Source: Monarcha castaneiventris obscurior
Lineage: Eukaryota; Chordata; Aves; Passeriformes; Monarchidae
DNA: 64,000 nt
Direction of reading: 5' to 3'
Assembly (NCBI GenBank): GCA_026261815.1
Contig: JAMPIT010000379.1
Span: 18,464,501-18,528,500 of the forward strand
Numbering within the stretch: the first letter of the stretch is position 1; every line of letters begins with the position of its first letter. Shown here in pieces: positions 50,850 to 61,800 of the stretch. The translations under genes were made by a program, and so were the position numbers. The notes under the pieces were generated by a model, which saw nothing but the letters and a program-made list of their open reading frames with translations, searched no databases and was not told the DNA's origin.

Positions 50850-51734
50850 CAGTTTGGAGATGACAGTAAGTTAAGTAGGAGTGTTGATCTTCTGGAGGTA
50901 GGAAGGCTTTGCAGAGGGTTCTGGGTAGGCTGGATAGATGGGCTGAGGCCAGTTGTATGAGGTTCAACAAGACAAAGGGCAGATCCTGCACTTGGGTCAC
51001 AGCAACCCCAGGCAGCACTGCAGGCTTGGAGCAGAGAGGTTGGAAAGATGCCCAGAGAAAAAGACCTGGGGGTGGTGGTCAACATTGGCTGAACATGAGC
51101 CAACAGAGTGCCCAGGCAGTCAAAAGGGCCAATGGCATCCTGGCTTGTAGCAGAAATAGTGTGGCCAGCAGGACCAGAGTAGTGATTGTTCCCCTGTACT
51201 CTGCACCAGGGAGGCCGCACCTCAAATCTTGTGTTCAGTTCTGGGCCTGTCAGTACAAGAGAGATATGGAGGCACTGGAAAGTGTCCAGAGAAGGGCAGC
51301 AAAGCTGGAGAAGAATCTGCAGCACAAGTCTTATGAGGAGCAGCTGAGTGAACTTGGGTTGTTCAGCCTGGAGAAAGAGAAGCTCAGGGGGACATTATTG
51401 CTCTCTACAACTACTGGAAAAGAGGCTGTAGCCAGGTGAGGTTCAGCCTCTTCTCCCAAGTAATGAAAAAGGGCAAGAGGAAATGGCTTCAAGTTGCACC
51501 AGAGGAGGTTTAGATTGAATATTAGGAAGAATTTCTTCACCAAAAGGGTGGTAAAGCACTGGAACAAGCTGCCCAGAGATGTAGTGCAATCACCATCCTT
51601 GGAGGTATTTAAAAGATGTGTAGATGTGGCACTTGGGGACATCGTTTAGTGGTGAACTGGACAGTTCTGGATTAATGGTTGAACTCAACAACTTTAAAGG
51701 CCTTTTCCAACATGAACAATTCTATGATTCTATG
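50850..51734 (+). mobile_element. CR1 LINE, 5'-truncated, decayed RT end
   Basis: This is a relatively well preserved plus-strand copy. It begins at the reverse transcriptase active-site box, here reading QFGDDSKLSRSVDLLE where the usual box has Phe-Ala-Asp-Asp. It continues with GRLDRWAEASCMRFN (from about 50922) and, after frameshifts near 51000-51080, ANGILACSRNSVASRT, VQRRAAKL and ELGLFSLEKEKLRG in the 176-codon frame 50909-51439. The C-terminal end (RFRLDIRKN-type region near 51510) lies in another frame. The 3' UTR ends in AATTCTATGATTCTATG at 51718-51734. It lacks the endonuclease and most of the reverse transcriptase, and is frameshifted, so it cannot move on its own. Confidence 0.96.
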
Positions 51735-54700
51735 AAAAGACTGAACTATGCTGTCTTTTTCCCCATATGCAATTTTTTTTGAGAAAAAAAGCATACTTAA
51801 AGAAAGACCTGCACCTTTACATACCATGGAAGTGAAGAGGCCTTTTCATTTTAGACCTCACCACTGTATAAAAGGAACTTCAAATTACCTGCATTGAGTA
51901 AAGATATAAAAAACCACATAGAAAACAGAAATGAGCAACAGTGACCACATTATTCTTACAAAGTACAGAGTTTTCTACTTATGCTGGAAGAAAGCAAGGT
52001 AGTGTTTTTGTAAGTTCATAAGCAAGAAGAAAAGGAGATCCTCTTAGAGCTATGAGGACTGAAGTTTTAGGACTCCTCTTATGTGCATAGTAGCCCCGGT
52101 CCTGAACTTATCCTCTTTTGGAAATAGACAGATTAGTACTTACTTTTCTGAGAACAGATATTCCTATCATACCCACCTAGTTTCTATGTTCTCTGAGATC
52201 ACTAAGATTTTCTGAAAGCTATGACAAGTGAAAAATTACACTCCTCCTAAAAACTGTCTGCAAAGGATATAAATTTTTAGGACATTTAGAAGCCTTTTTT
52301 ACTTGCCTTCAGAGAACCCCAGGACCCTCTTGATCACAAGAGGCTAATTGTTTTACTTATCAGAGAAAACAGGTATGGTAGGAATCATCATGGAGACTCA
52401 GTTAAATGATGAGCATATCCCTGTCCACAGCAAGCAAGGATGGCAGCAGCCACAGTGGCATTTTTTGTATGTATAGCAGCATTCCAGGAAGCTAGAAACA
52501 TTTCTCAGTATTTAACCACAGCACTTTGAAGCAGAAAGACACTGAGTTCTGGGAAGCCAGGCAGTATTTCATATTTGAGAAAAATGTCCTTAGTCATTTG
52601 CTATCCTCCATTGTTCCAGATGTTCCCAGATGACTGTCGACCAGTATGAATGCTTATGAAAATAAACTGTCAACATAAAAGTGGTCCCTTGGGAAAAATA
52701 CGGAGTGATGAGACACAATATATAATCCCTATGCAATCAAGGCCAGTGTTAAAAGACATCTTCCCTAAACTCTTCCATCTCGTACCATCCTCCACTCTTA
52801 CCTTCTTTAACCTGAAAACTCATTTGATATATGCCAGGTTATCACCAGCATACACAGTCCTAACCTTTCTTGTTTTGTTCCATATTTCGCAACAGACATT
52901 ATTTTAAGTGGGGTTCCACACCATCTAAGCTATAACTGTTGCACAAATACACACACTGAGAAATTTTCTTCTCTGTTCATCATATTGTGTCTGCAAAAGG
53001 AAAACTTAACTTCCCTTCTCCCCCACTATACCTGATGCAGATACTCCCCAGGTCATCATAATCCCTGCAGACCAAAGGGATCCTTACTGTGTCCTGATTA
53101 GTACAAAATGGGTACTACATGCTCTGAGAAAACAGACACTGTGTACTGTGCTCTAAGGACACATTATTATATATTGCAATAGAAAGTCAAAGGCTGAAGG
53201 CATTATTTCACAATCAAGATACCTTTTTGTTCCCATGGGTGGCATGATTACTCAGCTACACACTGGCAGAAAAATCAACCACTACTCATTAATTTTATTA
53301 CCCTTTTCTATTATATTTTTCTTAAAATGAGGTGCGTAAATCTTACTTGACTGTGCTACATCCTGCCTTGTAGTTTACCATTGAGATACCTATTAATATT
53401 TGTTAACACATTAAACAGCAGTAATGAGTACTCCGAGAAAGTACACAGTAAAAGGAAGGAAGATCAGCAAAAGGATTAGAAGTGGGAAGGTGAAAAAAAA
53501 AAGCAGAAAAGAGAGTAATGACTGCAGCTATAATGAACTGTCCATGACCTTAAACTCTCCAGTTTTCAGATTCTTTTGAGCCTTCGAATTGTGTTACACT
53601 CTGTGGTGCTTTTTGTTCTATAGAGAAAATCCAGATGTGTGCCATCAGTTGTGTGCAGTTATCACTATTGCATGTGTATAAAGCCAATCTGAATCAATTT
53701 TTACTCACATTCAAATACCTTTTTCTAAAAATAGAGACATATATTCTTACAGGAATTAAAGCCTCTGGCTTCCCTAAAAGATTTTTGGTCTTGTTAATGT
53801 CTCCTTGACTTTTCCATCCACATCCAAACTCCCAAAGAACTTTGAAATTATGATAATCTAGAAGAATTAACCTCATATTACTCTCCAGTTAATTCTTATC
53901 TTCTTTGAGTGTCTTTCCAAAAAGTATCTTCAAATTTGCTGAATTCAAAAATCTTTGTTGAACAGGGAATCATAGTTTCCTTTCTCATTGTTACGCATTG
54001 ATGGTTACTATTCCAGCATCAATCAATAAAAAAAGGGGTGTATATTTATATATATTTGGCTTCATTTCGCCTCAACTAATGCACAAAGTATTATTATGCC
54101 TGAGTTGCATATGAATTCCACTTTCTAATGGAATGATTAATTTAAAAAGATAGAGAATGTAAATATTATTTACTGCTTCCCAGTACTTGTGAGCATAACT
54201 CTTGGACAACACACAAGGAATATTCAGGGAACAGACAGGCTTATACATTGTTTTCAGTTTCTGTTTTTCCTTAAATAATTAAGTCTTCGGCCGTGATGAT
54301 GCAAGGTAAATCTTACCAATAAGAATTTGGTGAAACCAAGGAAGTAATACCTTGCATAATTTGCCAAGAGTCTGAAAACCACCGCTATGTAAAGTCTCAT
54401 ATCTTCTTGCAAGCCTAGGCTGGATGTAGAAAGTATTCACAATAAAATGAAAAGGTCTTGAAATAAGACCTGAAGATAGAACTTGACAGATTTTGTTTTC
54501 CGAGAGGAGAGAGTGACTTCCAAAAGTTTTGAAAATAGTTCTGGTGATGGTGACCAGATATTTGCTCAGAATACATGCTTAATAGAGGAGAAATTGCAAA
54601 GAGGCAAAACTACTTAAAAATGGTCTGAATAAGTAAGATTTCTAAACACTTAGATCCAAAGAAAGTGACATCTGAATATGATGTGCTGCACTGGCAGAAG

Positions 54701-55189
54701 GACCTCAGTCACCAGCAAGAGGCAACTGCTGTCAAAATATAAAAGCTTTCATTTCTTTATGATCTTTGTAAATCACTTAAAGGAACTTACTTATTTTGTA
54801 ATGAGATGCGTAAACATAGATGTATTTATCAAAAAACTTCTCACAATTTTGCTTTCTCTGGACTTTTTTCAGATTTTTAAGATTATGGGTTGATATTGGG
54901 ATTTTTTATTTAATTCAAATATCTACCAAGACAGAAAAAAAATACAATTTTCAAGGAAATAGTGGCTCTCTCTGACAAAGGTACATTCCCTTATATGAGC
55001 ATGAAAAGAACATTCACCTGATGGGTCTGACACATGAAACACGTTAGATGAATAGTAGGGACTGAGGGCATTATGACAGGTAGCAGCTCTTCCTCCCATC
55101 CTACTGGAGGTTACTGCTTTATAGCGGAAGTGATGAAAGAGACATGGTTATGTTTATGCACCAAAATATAAGAGGGACAAATATTAGTT
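51735..55189. other. AT-rich unique DNA, nothing recognised
   Basis: No gene or transposon recognised. Open frames are short and unsupported. Confidence 0.55.
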
Positions 55190-55496
55190 ATAGAATCATA
55201 GAAGCATAGAAGCATAGAATATTTTGGGCTGGAAGAAACCTTGAAGATTCTCTAGTTTCAATCCCCCTGCCAGGGGCAGGGACACCTTTCACTAGACCAG
55301 GTTGTTCAGAGCTCCATCCAGCCTGGCCTTGAGCATTTCCAGGGATGGGGATTCTGCAGCCTCTGTGCTCAACCTGTTCCAGTGCTTCACCACTTGCTGA
55401 GTAGAGACTTTCTTACTAACATCTAACCTAAACTTTCCCTCTTTCAGTTTAAATCCATTGCCCCTTGTCCTTTCACTACCTGCCTGCATGAAAAGC
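55190..55496 (-). mobile_element. CR1 LINE, 3' part of a copy split by an LTR (minus)
   Basis: The inverted octamer tail is present as three tandem units (ATAGAATCATAGAAGCATAG...), followed by TTTTGGGCTGGAAGAAACCTTGAAG, the 3' UTR and the complement of the reverse transcriptase end. On the minus strand, 55516-55292 reads GNGFKLKEGKFRLDVSKKVS, then VVKHWNRL, the conserved CR1 C-terminus. The copy is interrupted at 55496 by the solo LTR and resumes at 55973. Confidence 0.95.
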
Positions 55497-55972
55497 TGTC
55501 CTAGGTTACAATACATGGTATTCTATTACCAGCAGCTGTGGGCCATTAGCTGTTACCTCCTGCTATGACCCACCCCTGATAACAGACAAGGGCCAGCAAG
55601 AAACCACTGCATGACTCATGGACTTATCTCATCCTATTGTGAGATGCTCCGCCCAGGAGGGAGGAGCCAAGCATTCCCACCTGGATATAACCTGGCCTTG
55701 GAACTGCCCAAGTTAGCCCTGTCTACTGGGTTCCTGGAGGACAAGAGCTATCACTGGACCTTCAGCTGGAGACCAGACCTTCCATAGGATCACTGCTTCA
55801 ACTGAACTATTTCATCTGGACTGCTACCACCACCCTAACAGGGTGTCAGGTTGTAGCTGACTTTGTCAGTGCTTTTTCCTTGTATTGTTTCACTTATTTT
55901 TTAATTTTTTTTTCCTATTAAATTTTAATCCTGACTTGTGATCTCCCACTGGTTTGTTTTCAAACCACTACA
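55497..55972 (+). mobile_element. Solo LTR, 476 bp, inserted in CR1
   Basis: The element begins TGTCCTAGGTTAC and ends CCACTACA, i.e. with the canonical TG...CA termini. It is flanked on both sides by the same 5 bp, AAAGC (55492-55496 and 55973-55977), a perfect target-site duplication. In plus orientation it has a TATA-like box (GGATATAACC, TATAA at 55686-55690) and a polyadenylation signal ATTAAA at 55917-55922 followed by a T-rich stretch, in the order expected for U3, R and U5. There is no internal retroviral sequence, so it is a solo LTR left by recombination between two LTRs. A 5-bp duplication fits several ERV classes, including ERVL; I cannot name the family. Confidence 0.93.
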
Positions 55973-56850
55973 AAAGCCCCTCTCCCTCAATTTTCATATG
56001 TCTTCTGTAAGTACTGTAAGGCCACAATGAGGTCTCCCCAAAGCCTTCTCTTTTCCATGAACAAACCCTGCTCTTTTGGCCTGTCATCATAGAAGATATG
56101 TTCCAGCCCTCTGATCATCTTTGTGGCACTCCTCTGGACCTACAGCTCCATGTCTTTCTTGTGCTGAGAACCCCAGAGCTGGATGTAGTGCTCCAGGTGG
56201 ATTCTCACACGGGCAGCATAGAGAGACAGAGTCACCTCCCTTGACCTGCTGGATGCTTCTCTTTTGATGCAGCCCAGGATGCATTTTTGGCTTTCTGAGC
56301 TGTAAGCTCATGGTGGCCCATGTCCAGTTTTTCATTCACAGGAGCCCCCAAGTCTTTCTGGACAGGGCTGTCCTCAATGACTTCTTCTCCTAGCCTGTAC
56401 TCATATCAGAGATTGCCCAGACCCAGGTGCAGCACCTTGCACTTTGACTTGTTGGACTTCATAAGGTTCATGAGAGACACTTCTCAAGTTTGTCCAGATA
56501 CCTATGCATGGTATCTTGTCCTTCTCTGCTCTGCAAACTTGCTGAGGGTGTTCTTGATCCTGCTGTGTATGTTGTTGATGAAAATATTGATGAGCACTGG
56601 TCTCAAAACAGTCCTGAGGGACACCACTCATCACAGGCCTCCACCTACACATAGAACCTTTGACCACAGCTCTTTGTCTATGTCCATCCAGCTAATTCCT
56701 TATCCACTGACTAGTCCATCCATGAAATTCATGACTCTCAAATTTGAAGATAAGGATGTCATGTGGGACCACACAGAGAGCCTTACAGAAATCTAGATAG
56801 ATGACATCTGTTGGTCTTCCTTTATCAACTGTCAGTCTCTGGCTAAGAGA
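55973..56850 (-). mobile_element. CR1 LINE, 5' part of the split copy (minus)
   Basis: The sequence resumes exactly where the CR1 at 55190-55496 stopped (AAAAGCCCCTCTCCCTC, then AAGGCCACAATGAGGTCTCC) and continues through the complement of reverse transcriptase (GGACCTACAGCTCCATGTC, CCAGAGCTGGATGTAGTGCTCC, CTTGCTGAGGGTG, GAGGGACACCACTCATCACAGG, TCCATCCAGCTAATTCCTTATCC). Without the LTR the copy would be about 1.2 kb. It fades near 56850 before a short (TAA)n/ATAATGCCT repeat. Frames of 82-158 codons on either strand are remnants or shadows. Confidence 0.94.
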
Positions 56851-57372
56851 TCAATGCCATAATAATAATAATGCCTAATAATGCCTAATGTGGATAGGTC
56901 CACATCAAAGTATTTGTCTGTAGGTCTTTCTCTGGACTTCTTGTTAGTTCCTTATAGTTCTACAGTCAAACTAACCTTCCATTCATTGTGGGGATTGTGC
57001 ATGTTTATGTGTATGTTCCCAATATTTCAGAAATCATGGGGATTGTGTTTCAAGCCATCAGAGTGGTGGTTTGGAGCAGGAAGAAACCAATCATATATGC
57101 TTTGTCACTGAGAGTGGGACTTCCAGAGTGCTGAAGTGTTCAGAGACTGCAGGATAATGTTGGAGAAACACAGGGGCTGAAGGAAGCATAACCTGTAGCA
57201 GTCTTGTCCATAATGTTTATTGGGCATGGACTTTGGTGCACATTATCCACACAACTCATAGCCTGGTATTAATTAATTCAGGCATTGCAATTTGACATGG
57301 GCCAAGGTTCTGCCAGGGATAACCATTTAGAATTGAAATGTGCAGGCAAACATTGATCCAGAACTTACCGTT
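56851..57372. other. Unique spacer between two CR1 copies
   Basis: A short run of ATAATAATAATAATGCCTA-type repeats at 56860-56890 is followed by sequence I do not recognise. Confidence 0.5.
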
Positions 57373-57720
57373 GAATCACAGAATCATAGAATAAGCCGAG
57401 TTGGAAGGGACCCATCAGGATAATAAAGACCAACTCCTGGCCCTATGCAGGACACCCCAAGAATCACATCAGGTTCCTGAGAGCATTGTCCAAACACTTA
57501 TTGAGCTTTGTCTGGCTGAGTGCTGTGACCACTTCCTCGGGGAGCCTGTTTCAGTGCTCAACAACCGTCTGGATGAAAAACAATTTCCTGACATCTAGCT
57601 TAAACCTCCCCTGAGTCAGATGCATGCCATTTCCTTAAATCCTGTCAATGATCATGAGAGTGAAGAGATCAGTATCTGTTCCTCCAGTTCCCCTGATGAG
57701 CTTGAGCTCTCTTCCTCACA
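57373..57720 (-). mobile_element. CR1 LINE, 3' fragment (minus), second subtype
   Basis: GAATCACAGAATCATAGAAT (tail) is followed by AAGCCGAGTTGGAAGGGACCC, AAGACCAACTCCTGGCCC, CAGGACACCCCAAGAATCACA and GAGCATTGTCCAAACACTTATTGAGC. This 3' UTR differs from that of the neighbouring copies and marks a different CR1 subfamily. It continues into the complement of the reverse transcriptase end (CTGGATGAAAAACAATTTCCTGACATCTAGC) and stops near 57720. Confidence 0.94.
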
Positions 57721-59085
57721 CTCTCACATGTAACAAAACACATGTAGACAGTATGAATACATGAAGACAGTATGCTCATCTCTCAAAAACCGTTTCTCAC
57801 CAGCATTTTAGATTGACCTTAAAAACAGGCTTGTAATTTGAATATCTGATAAGATGGAGAGCTCTTTGAATATCCTGTAAGATTTTGCTGCTAAATATGA
57901 GAGTAATGTAAGTCAGAACCCTTAGTGACTACAATATAATTTTAATGCCAAAGAGTGCAACTTTTAAAGATAAGTAAGACAGTAATCTACTCCCTCCACC
58001 TCACCCCATGGAGAGTGAGATGGCAAAGGAAAATTATTCACTGGCAAGAATTTATTTTTCATCAAAAATTTGGAAATTAGCGAAAGTTGTTAATCTGATT
58101 CTTCTAGTACTCTGTAAGAGAATTAGGAAATTTATGAGAAAAGGAAGGAAAAGCTATTTTTCTTTATCTTAAAAAATAATCTAACCTCTAGTATTTCTAC
58201 CTGTTCATTAAAAACACAGCATTTGAAATCTTAAATATTTTGATATTTGATATTGCAGCTATGCAAAAAATTTAAATTTTTTTGTTGATATTATTTAAGC
58301 TGCTTCAAAGATGGTTTCACTTAGTGTAATAGATGTGTATGTGTTTATTCCCAAAACTACTGGAAGCTATGACAAAACCTCAACAAAGGTCAGCATTTTG
58401 AAATTTAGCCAGTGGTTCTGTGAAAAAAAGTTGCTGTTCTGTCCAGAGAAAATCCATTGAATATTTCCTTATTAATAACCAAGATGGCAAAGATTGTTTA
58501 GTGGCTCTGAGGAGAACTGCTAAACAAAATCTATCCAAAGAGTTAAATTGTCCTATTTCCCCCCCCCAGTTTAAAATATCCCTATTGGGAAAAATTTCTA
58601 GACCGTGAAACCAACTGAACCATACTGAAACATTGTCTGAGAGCTCTCAGTGGCCCAGGCCAAAATGATGCCAGGAAATAGACTGGCCGTTTAACACTGT
58701 GGGGGATCACAGGCTGGGAAGTGGGCCTTTGCTATTTCGTTTACTTGTATAAGCATGTAGGAAAAGAGGTGGGATAAAGTAACAGGGATTAGTCCTCCTG
58801 AAAAGATCCAGTCTTGCAAGGGCTTCAAGAATGTTAAAAGGAGTATGAAGAACACACAGGTTCAGTGAAATACTTTCAATTTTTAATAATGAAGGAATGA
58901 AAATAGACTGGATCACAAAGACAAAGTATGCAAAAGTTAAAACAAAGTAAAATGTGATAGAAGGCCAAAAAAGAATGGAAAATTATGCAGATGGATAACA
59001 TGTATGTGTTACAAAGTTTCCATTGCAGTCTTCTGACAGACAGTATACATAAAACATTCTTGTCCCAAGTGAAATTCAGGATATC
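57721..59085. other. AT-rich unique DNA, nothing recognised
   Basis: No gene or transposon recognised. A short C run lies at 58560-58568. Confidence 0.55.
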
Positions 59086-59089
59086 CTTA

Positions 59090-59159
59090 TTTGATGTTTT
59101 TTCAGTATATCTAGCTATAAAAACATCAAATGAAGTTAATGTTTCATTTGATGTTTTTA
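59090..59159. repeat. Cluster of three alternating inverted motif copies
   Basis: A motif of the form TCATTTGATGTTTTT and its complement appears three times in 70 bp with alternating orientation: near 59090-59106 (TTATTTGATGTTTTTTCAG), complement at 59118-59134 and again at 59143-59159. The last two are exact reverse complements over 17 bp with an 8-nt loop (59135-59142), giving a strong hairpin. The complement form also recurs at 60450-60465 inside the degenerate array. Confidence 0.88.
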
Positions 59160-60170
59160 ACATTACAGCAATCATTGAGAGATGTTACATCAAACTTTAT
59201 TCATTTTATTACTTTATTAATTTATAAAGGACCCATCTCATGACAGAATCTGTGAGAAGAAGAGCCAAAGTGAGGTCAATGCCTAAAGACACTGCAGAAA
59301 AAAACCCCAAAAGCTGTCTAAAAGTTGACTTCTAAACAAGGAGACTTTTCAGAAAAAATGGAAGCGCAAAACTGAATATTGTTCAGTGAGTCATATGAAG
59401 AAAGCTTGAATTGCATCTTTAAAGTATCCAGAGGGTATTTTTGTCATTCTCTAAATAAAAATAATTTCCTAAAATGTGCAGAAGCCTAAGTAGAAAAACA
59501 TTGGGTCAAAAAAACCCCAAACAACCAAAAGCAGTTGGCTCATTCCCACTCTTTTTGAGGAAGATACACAATTGTTTAAGAAATGCATGAAAATGTGAGA
59601 TTTCCAAAAAGAAGTACCTTTATACTCATATACATCCACATATACACACATATGCTTACTTGTGCACAGAGGCACATATCAAGATAAACAATGCTAAAGC
59701 ACTAAATGGTACAGAGCACTCAAAAATACTGGAACTCAAAGAGAAACTGTGCCCTCTTTTCATTCTGAAGCTTTGTACTTGTTCATTGCAACATAATTTT
59801 TAATTAAGTGTTCAGGAGAATGTTTTGCTTTTCTGTTCTGCCTGCCTTACCACTCTGTTCCATGTCTGTAAGGACAGAAGCACAACTGCAGCGCTGTGAA
59901 AGGTGTGTAGGCTCAGGGTTAAGCAAACACCAGCAGCAGCAGCAAAATCTTCCTAGTCAGGAGATGACAATTGCACAAATGATGTGACAATGTCAGAACT
60001 GGGGGGAAAAGAGTTCTTTTGCAGAAAGCTTGAAATCTGCTTAGGTAAAAATACCTGCCAGACTTCTGTATGGCTGATTTAATTTTTGTATGTATAGTTA
60101 TATATTTATCAGTACACACATTTCTACAAAATACAGTGCTGAAAGTATTTTCATATATAACTAGATGCTT
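59160..60170. other. AT-rich unique DNA
   Basis: No gene or transposon recognised. A (CAG)4 run lies at about 59932-59943. Confidence 0.5.
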
Positions 60171-60560
60171 TCAGACATCAGATGAAGAAAAATTCCTCAC
60201 TTACCCTTATTAAATGTCAGGATGATCATAAAAGCATTAAAGGAAGGATTATACTAAAATGTCTTTACAAGCACATCTGAAAAAACACCAATACTGATGT
60301 AATCTAACACTTAAATTTATAGTTATACACTTAAAAAACAGCCATGCACAAAGTGGTTCATATGACATTTTTCTCAGAACAGTGTGATTGTTAAAAACAT
60401 CATTTTAAGATATTTCTACCTTTGACGGTTTTACTCTTAATCATGGTCTTAAAAACATCAAATGAGGGATAATTCTTCATTTGCAGATATTAAAAATTGC
60501 TATAAGCATAAAAATGCCATTTAAGGATGATTCTTTTTTGACCTTTTTTAAAAAAAACTC
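60171..60560. repeat. Degenerate tandem array, about 50-60-bp units
   Basis: Similar segments start at about 60171, 60229, 60279, 60332, 60392, 60450 and 60509, giving steps of 58, 50, 53, 60, 58 and 59 bp. Most begin with TAAAAACA-like sequence. The clearest pair is the first and sixth units, which share ACATCAnATGAnGnAnAATTCnTCAnTT. Units 2, 5 and 7 keep the opening and a purine-rich middle, and units 3 and 4 are weaker. I aligned these by eye. It would be an old minisatellite or an array derived from local duplications. Confidence 0.5.
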
Positions 60561-61140
60561 TGCTCTTTTCCCCCTTCTTTAGAACATAGTGAAATATTCT
60601 TTAAATGAAACTTAAGTTCTTAAATTCCCAAGTAAATTCCTATGTGCACCACAGTTTCAAAAAAGGCCACTTATTTTGTATGTCTCATTTAATGTCCATG
60701 ATGAAAAAATGTTAGAGAAATGCCTGTCAAACTGAACTCCCATCCCTGAAAATTAAATATCCCTAGCATGTTTCAGTGAGGACTTCAAAAAACCCAAAGT
60801 TGTTGAGGTCATTTGATAATTGTGAAAATCTTCATCTTAGGCATGAAGCACAGGGATGAGGATCCAGCTCCTTTTGTGTGATGGGAAAATGTTGAATCCC
60901 TCCCGTTAGAACTATTTCTTGGTTTATACAAATTTCTATAAAGGAAAGAGAACCCGGACAGGTAATGAGCCTCCATCCTGGCATGGTGCTGACCAGTTGC
61001 AAGATCCAAAATTCCATTTGAATCCCTTATCTGCTGACAGCTGTGCTCACAGCAGGTCTTCACCTTTCTGCAACCTTCTAAGTAGACATCCTTTGAAAGG
61101 CAGGAAGAAAGATCAGAAGGAAAAGCTCAGGTGAAAACTG
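60561..61140. other. Unique DNA, nothing recognised
   Basis: No gene or known repeat seen. Base composition rises in G+C towards the right end. Confidence 0.45.
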
Positions 61141-61199
61141 GCTGCCTGGAGAGAGCCAGTGCCATGATGTACCCTGGGACCCAGGGCCCAGCAAGCTGA

Positions 61200-61800
61200 C
61201 TTTTGGGACAGTGTGTGGCAAAGGGTGATTTAACAGTTTGTGTATTAAGGAAACGTCCCCATTTGACTGTTAACATGACTCTCTGGCTGTCACCCTCCCA
61301 GTGCCAGGGACTTTCACTGCTGGGGCTGAAGGCCCTCCACAGTGGGCAGCCCCAGTGAGCCAGATGGGTGCCCTGCTTGACACCCTACACAGCCCCCCCT
61401 CACACAATTAAACCAGGCTTCCTTAAGTGGTTCAACCCCAGATTTCCCATGGCAGAGTCTCAGATGTGTAAGTTCCATAAAAGCAATTTATTCATGGTGC
61501 AGTAACACAGAAACAGCTTGGGCTGGTGTGTTCAAGGACCCCCAATAAAGGAACTCCTGGGATTCTGTACCTTTATATTCTGTGCAAGTCTTGCTCTTCC
61601 TCCTGAGTCCTCCACTCCTGCTGTGTCTCCCAGTGTCCATCCCACGTCTGGGGCCCTTTGTCAGCCAAAATGTTGTCAGTTCACTCCCTCTTATCTTGGG
61701 ATTCTACCTAGACTTCAATCTGCAGCTTGCAAACTGAGCTACCTGCTCCAGATGTATTCCTCAAGATGTGCTTACAGTACAAGCACTAAATAGAGTCAAA
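61200..61800 (-). mobile_element. Possible LTR-derived segment (minus)
   Basis: This patch is clearly richer in G+C than its surroundings. Read on the minus strand it has TATAAA at 61577-61572 and AATAAA at 61492-61487, 80 bp apart, which is the order and spacing of a promoter and polyadenylation signal in an LTR. The segment around GTGCAGTAACACAGAAACAG and TTGCTCTTCCTCCTGAG loosely resembles avian LTR sequence I have seen. I could not find clear TG...CA ends or a target duplication, so both the boundaries and the class are uncertain. Confidence 0.35.

Noticed and set aside
50849..51642. Minus-strand frames of 158 and 103 codons
   Set aside because: They are antisense shadows of the plus-strand CR1 copy.
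56320..56796. 158-codon plus-strand frame
   Set aside because: It is the antisense of a minus-strand CR1 reverse transcriptase remnant.
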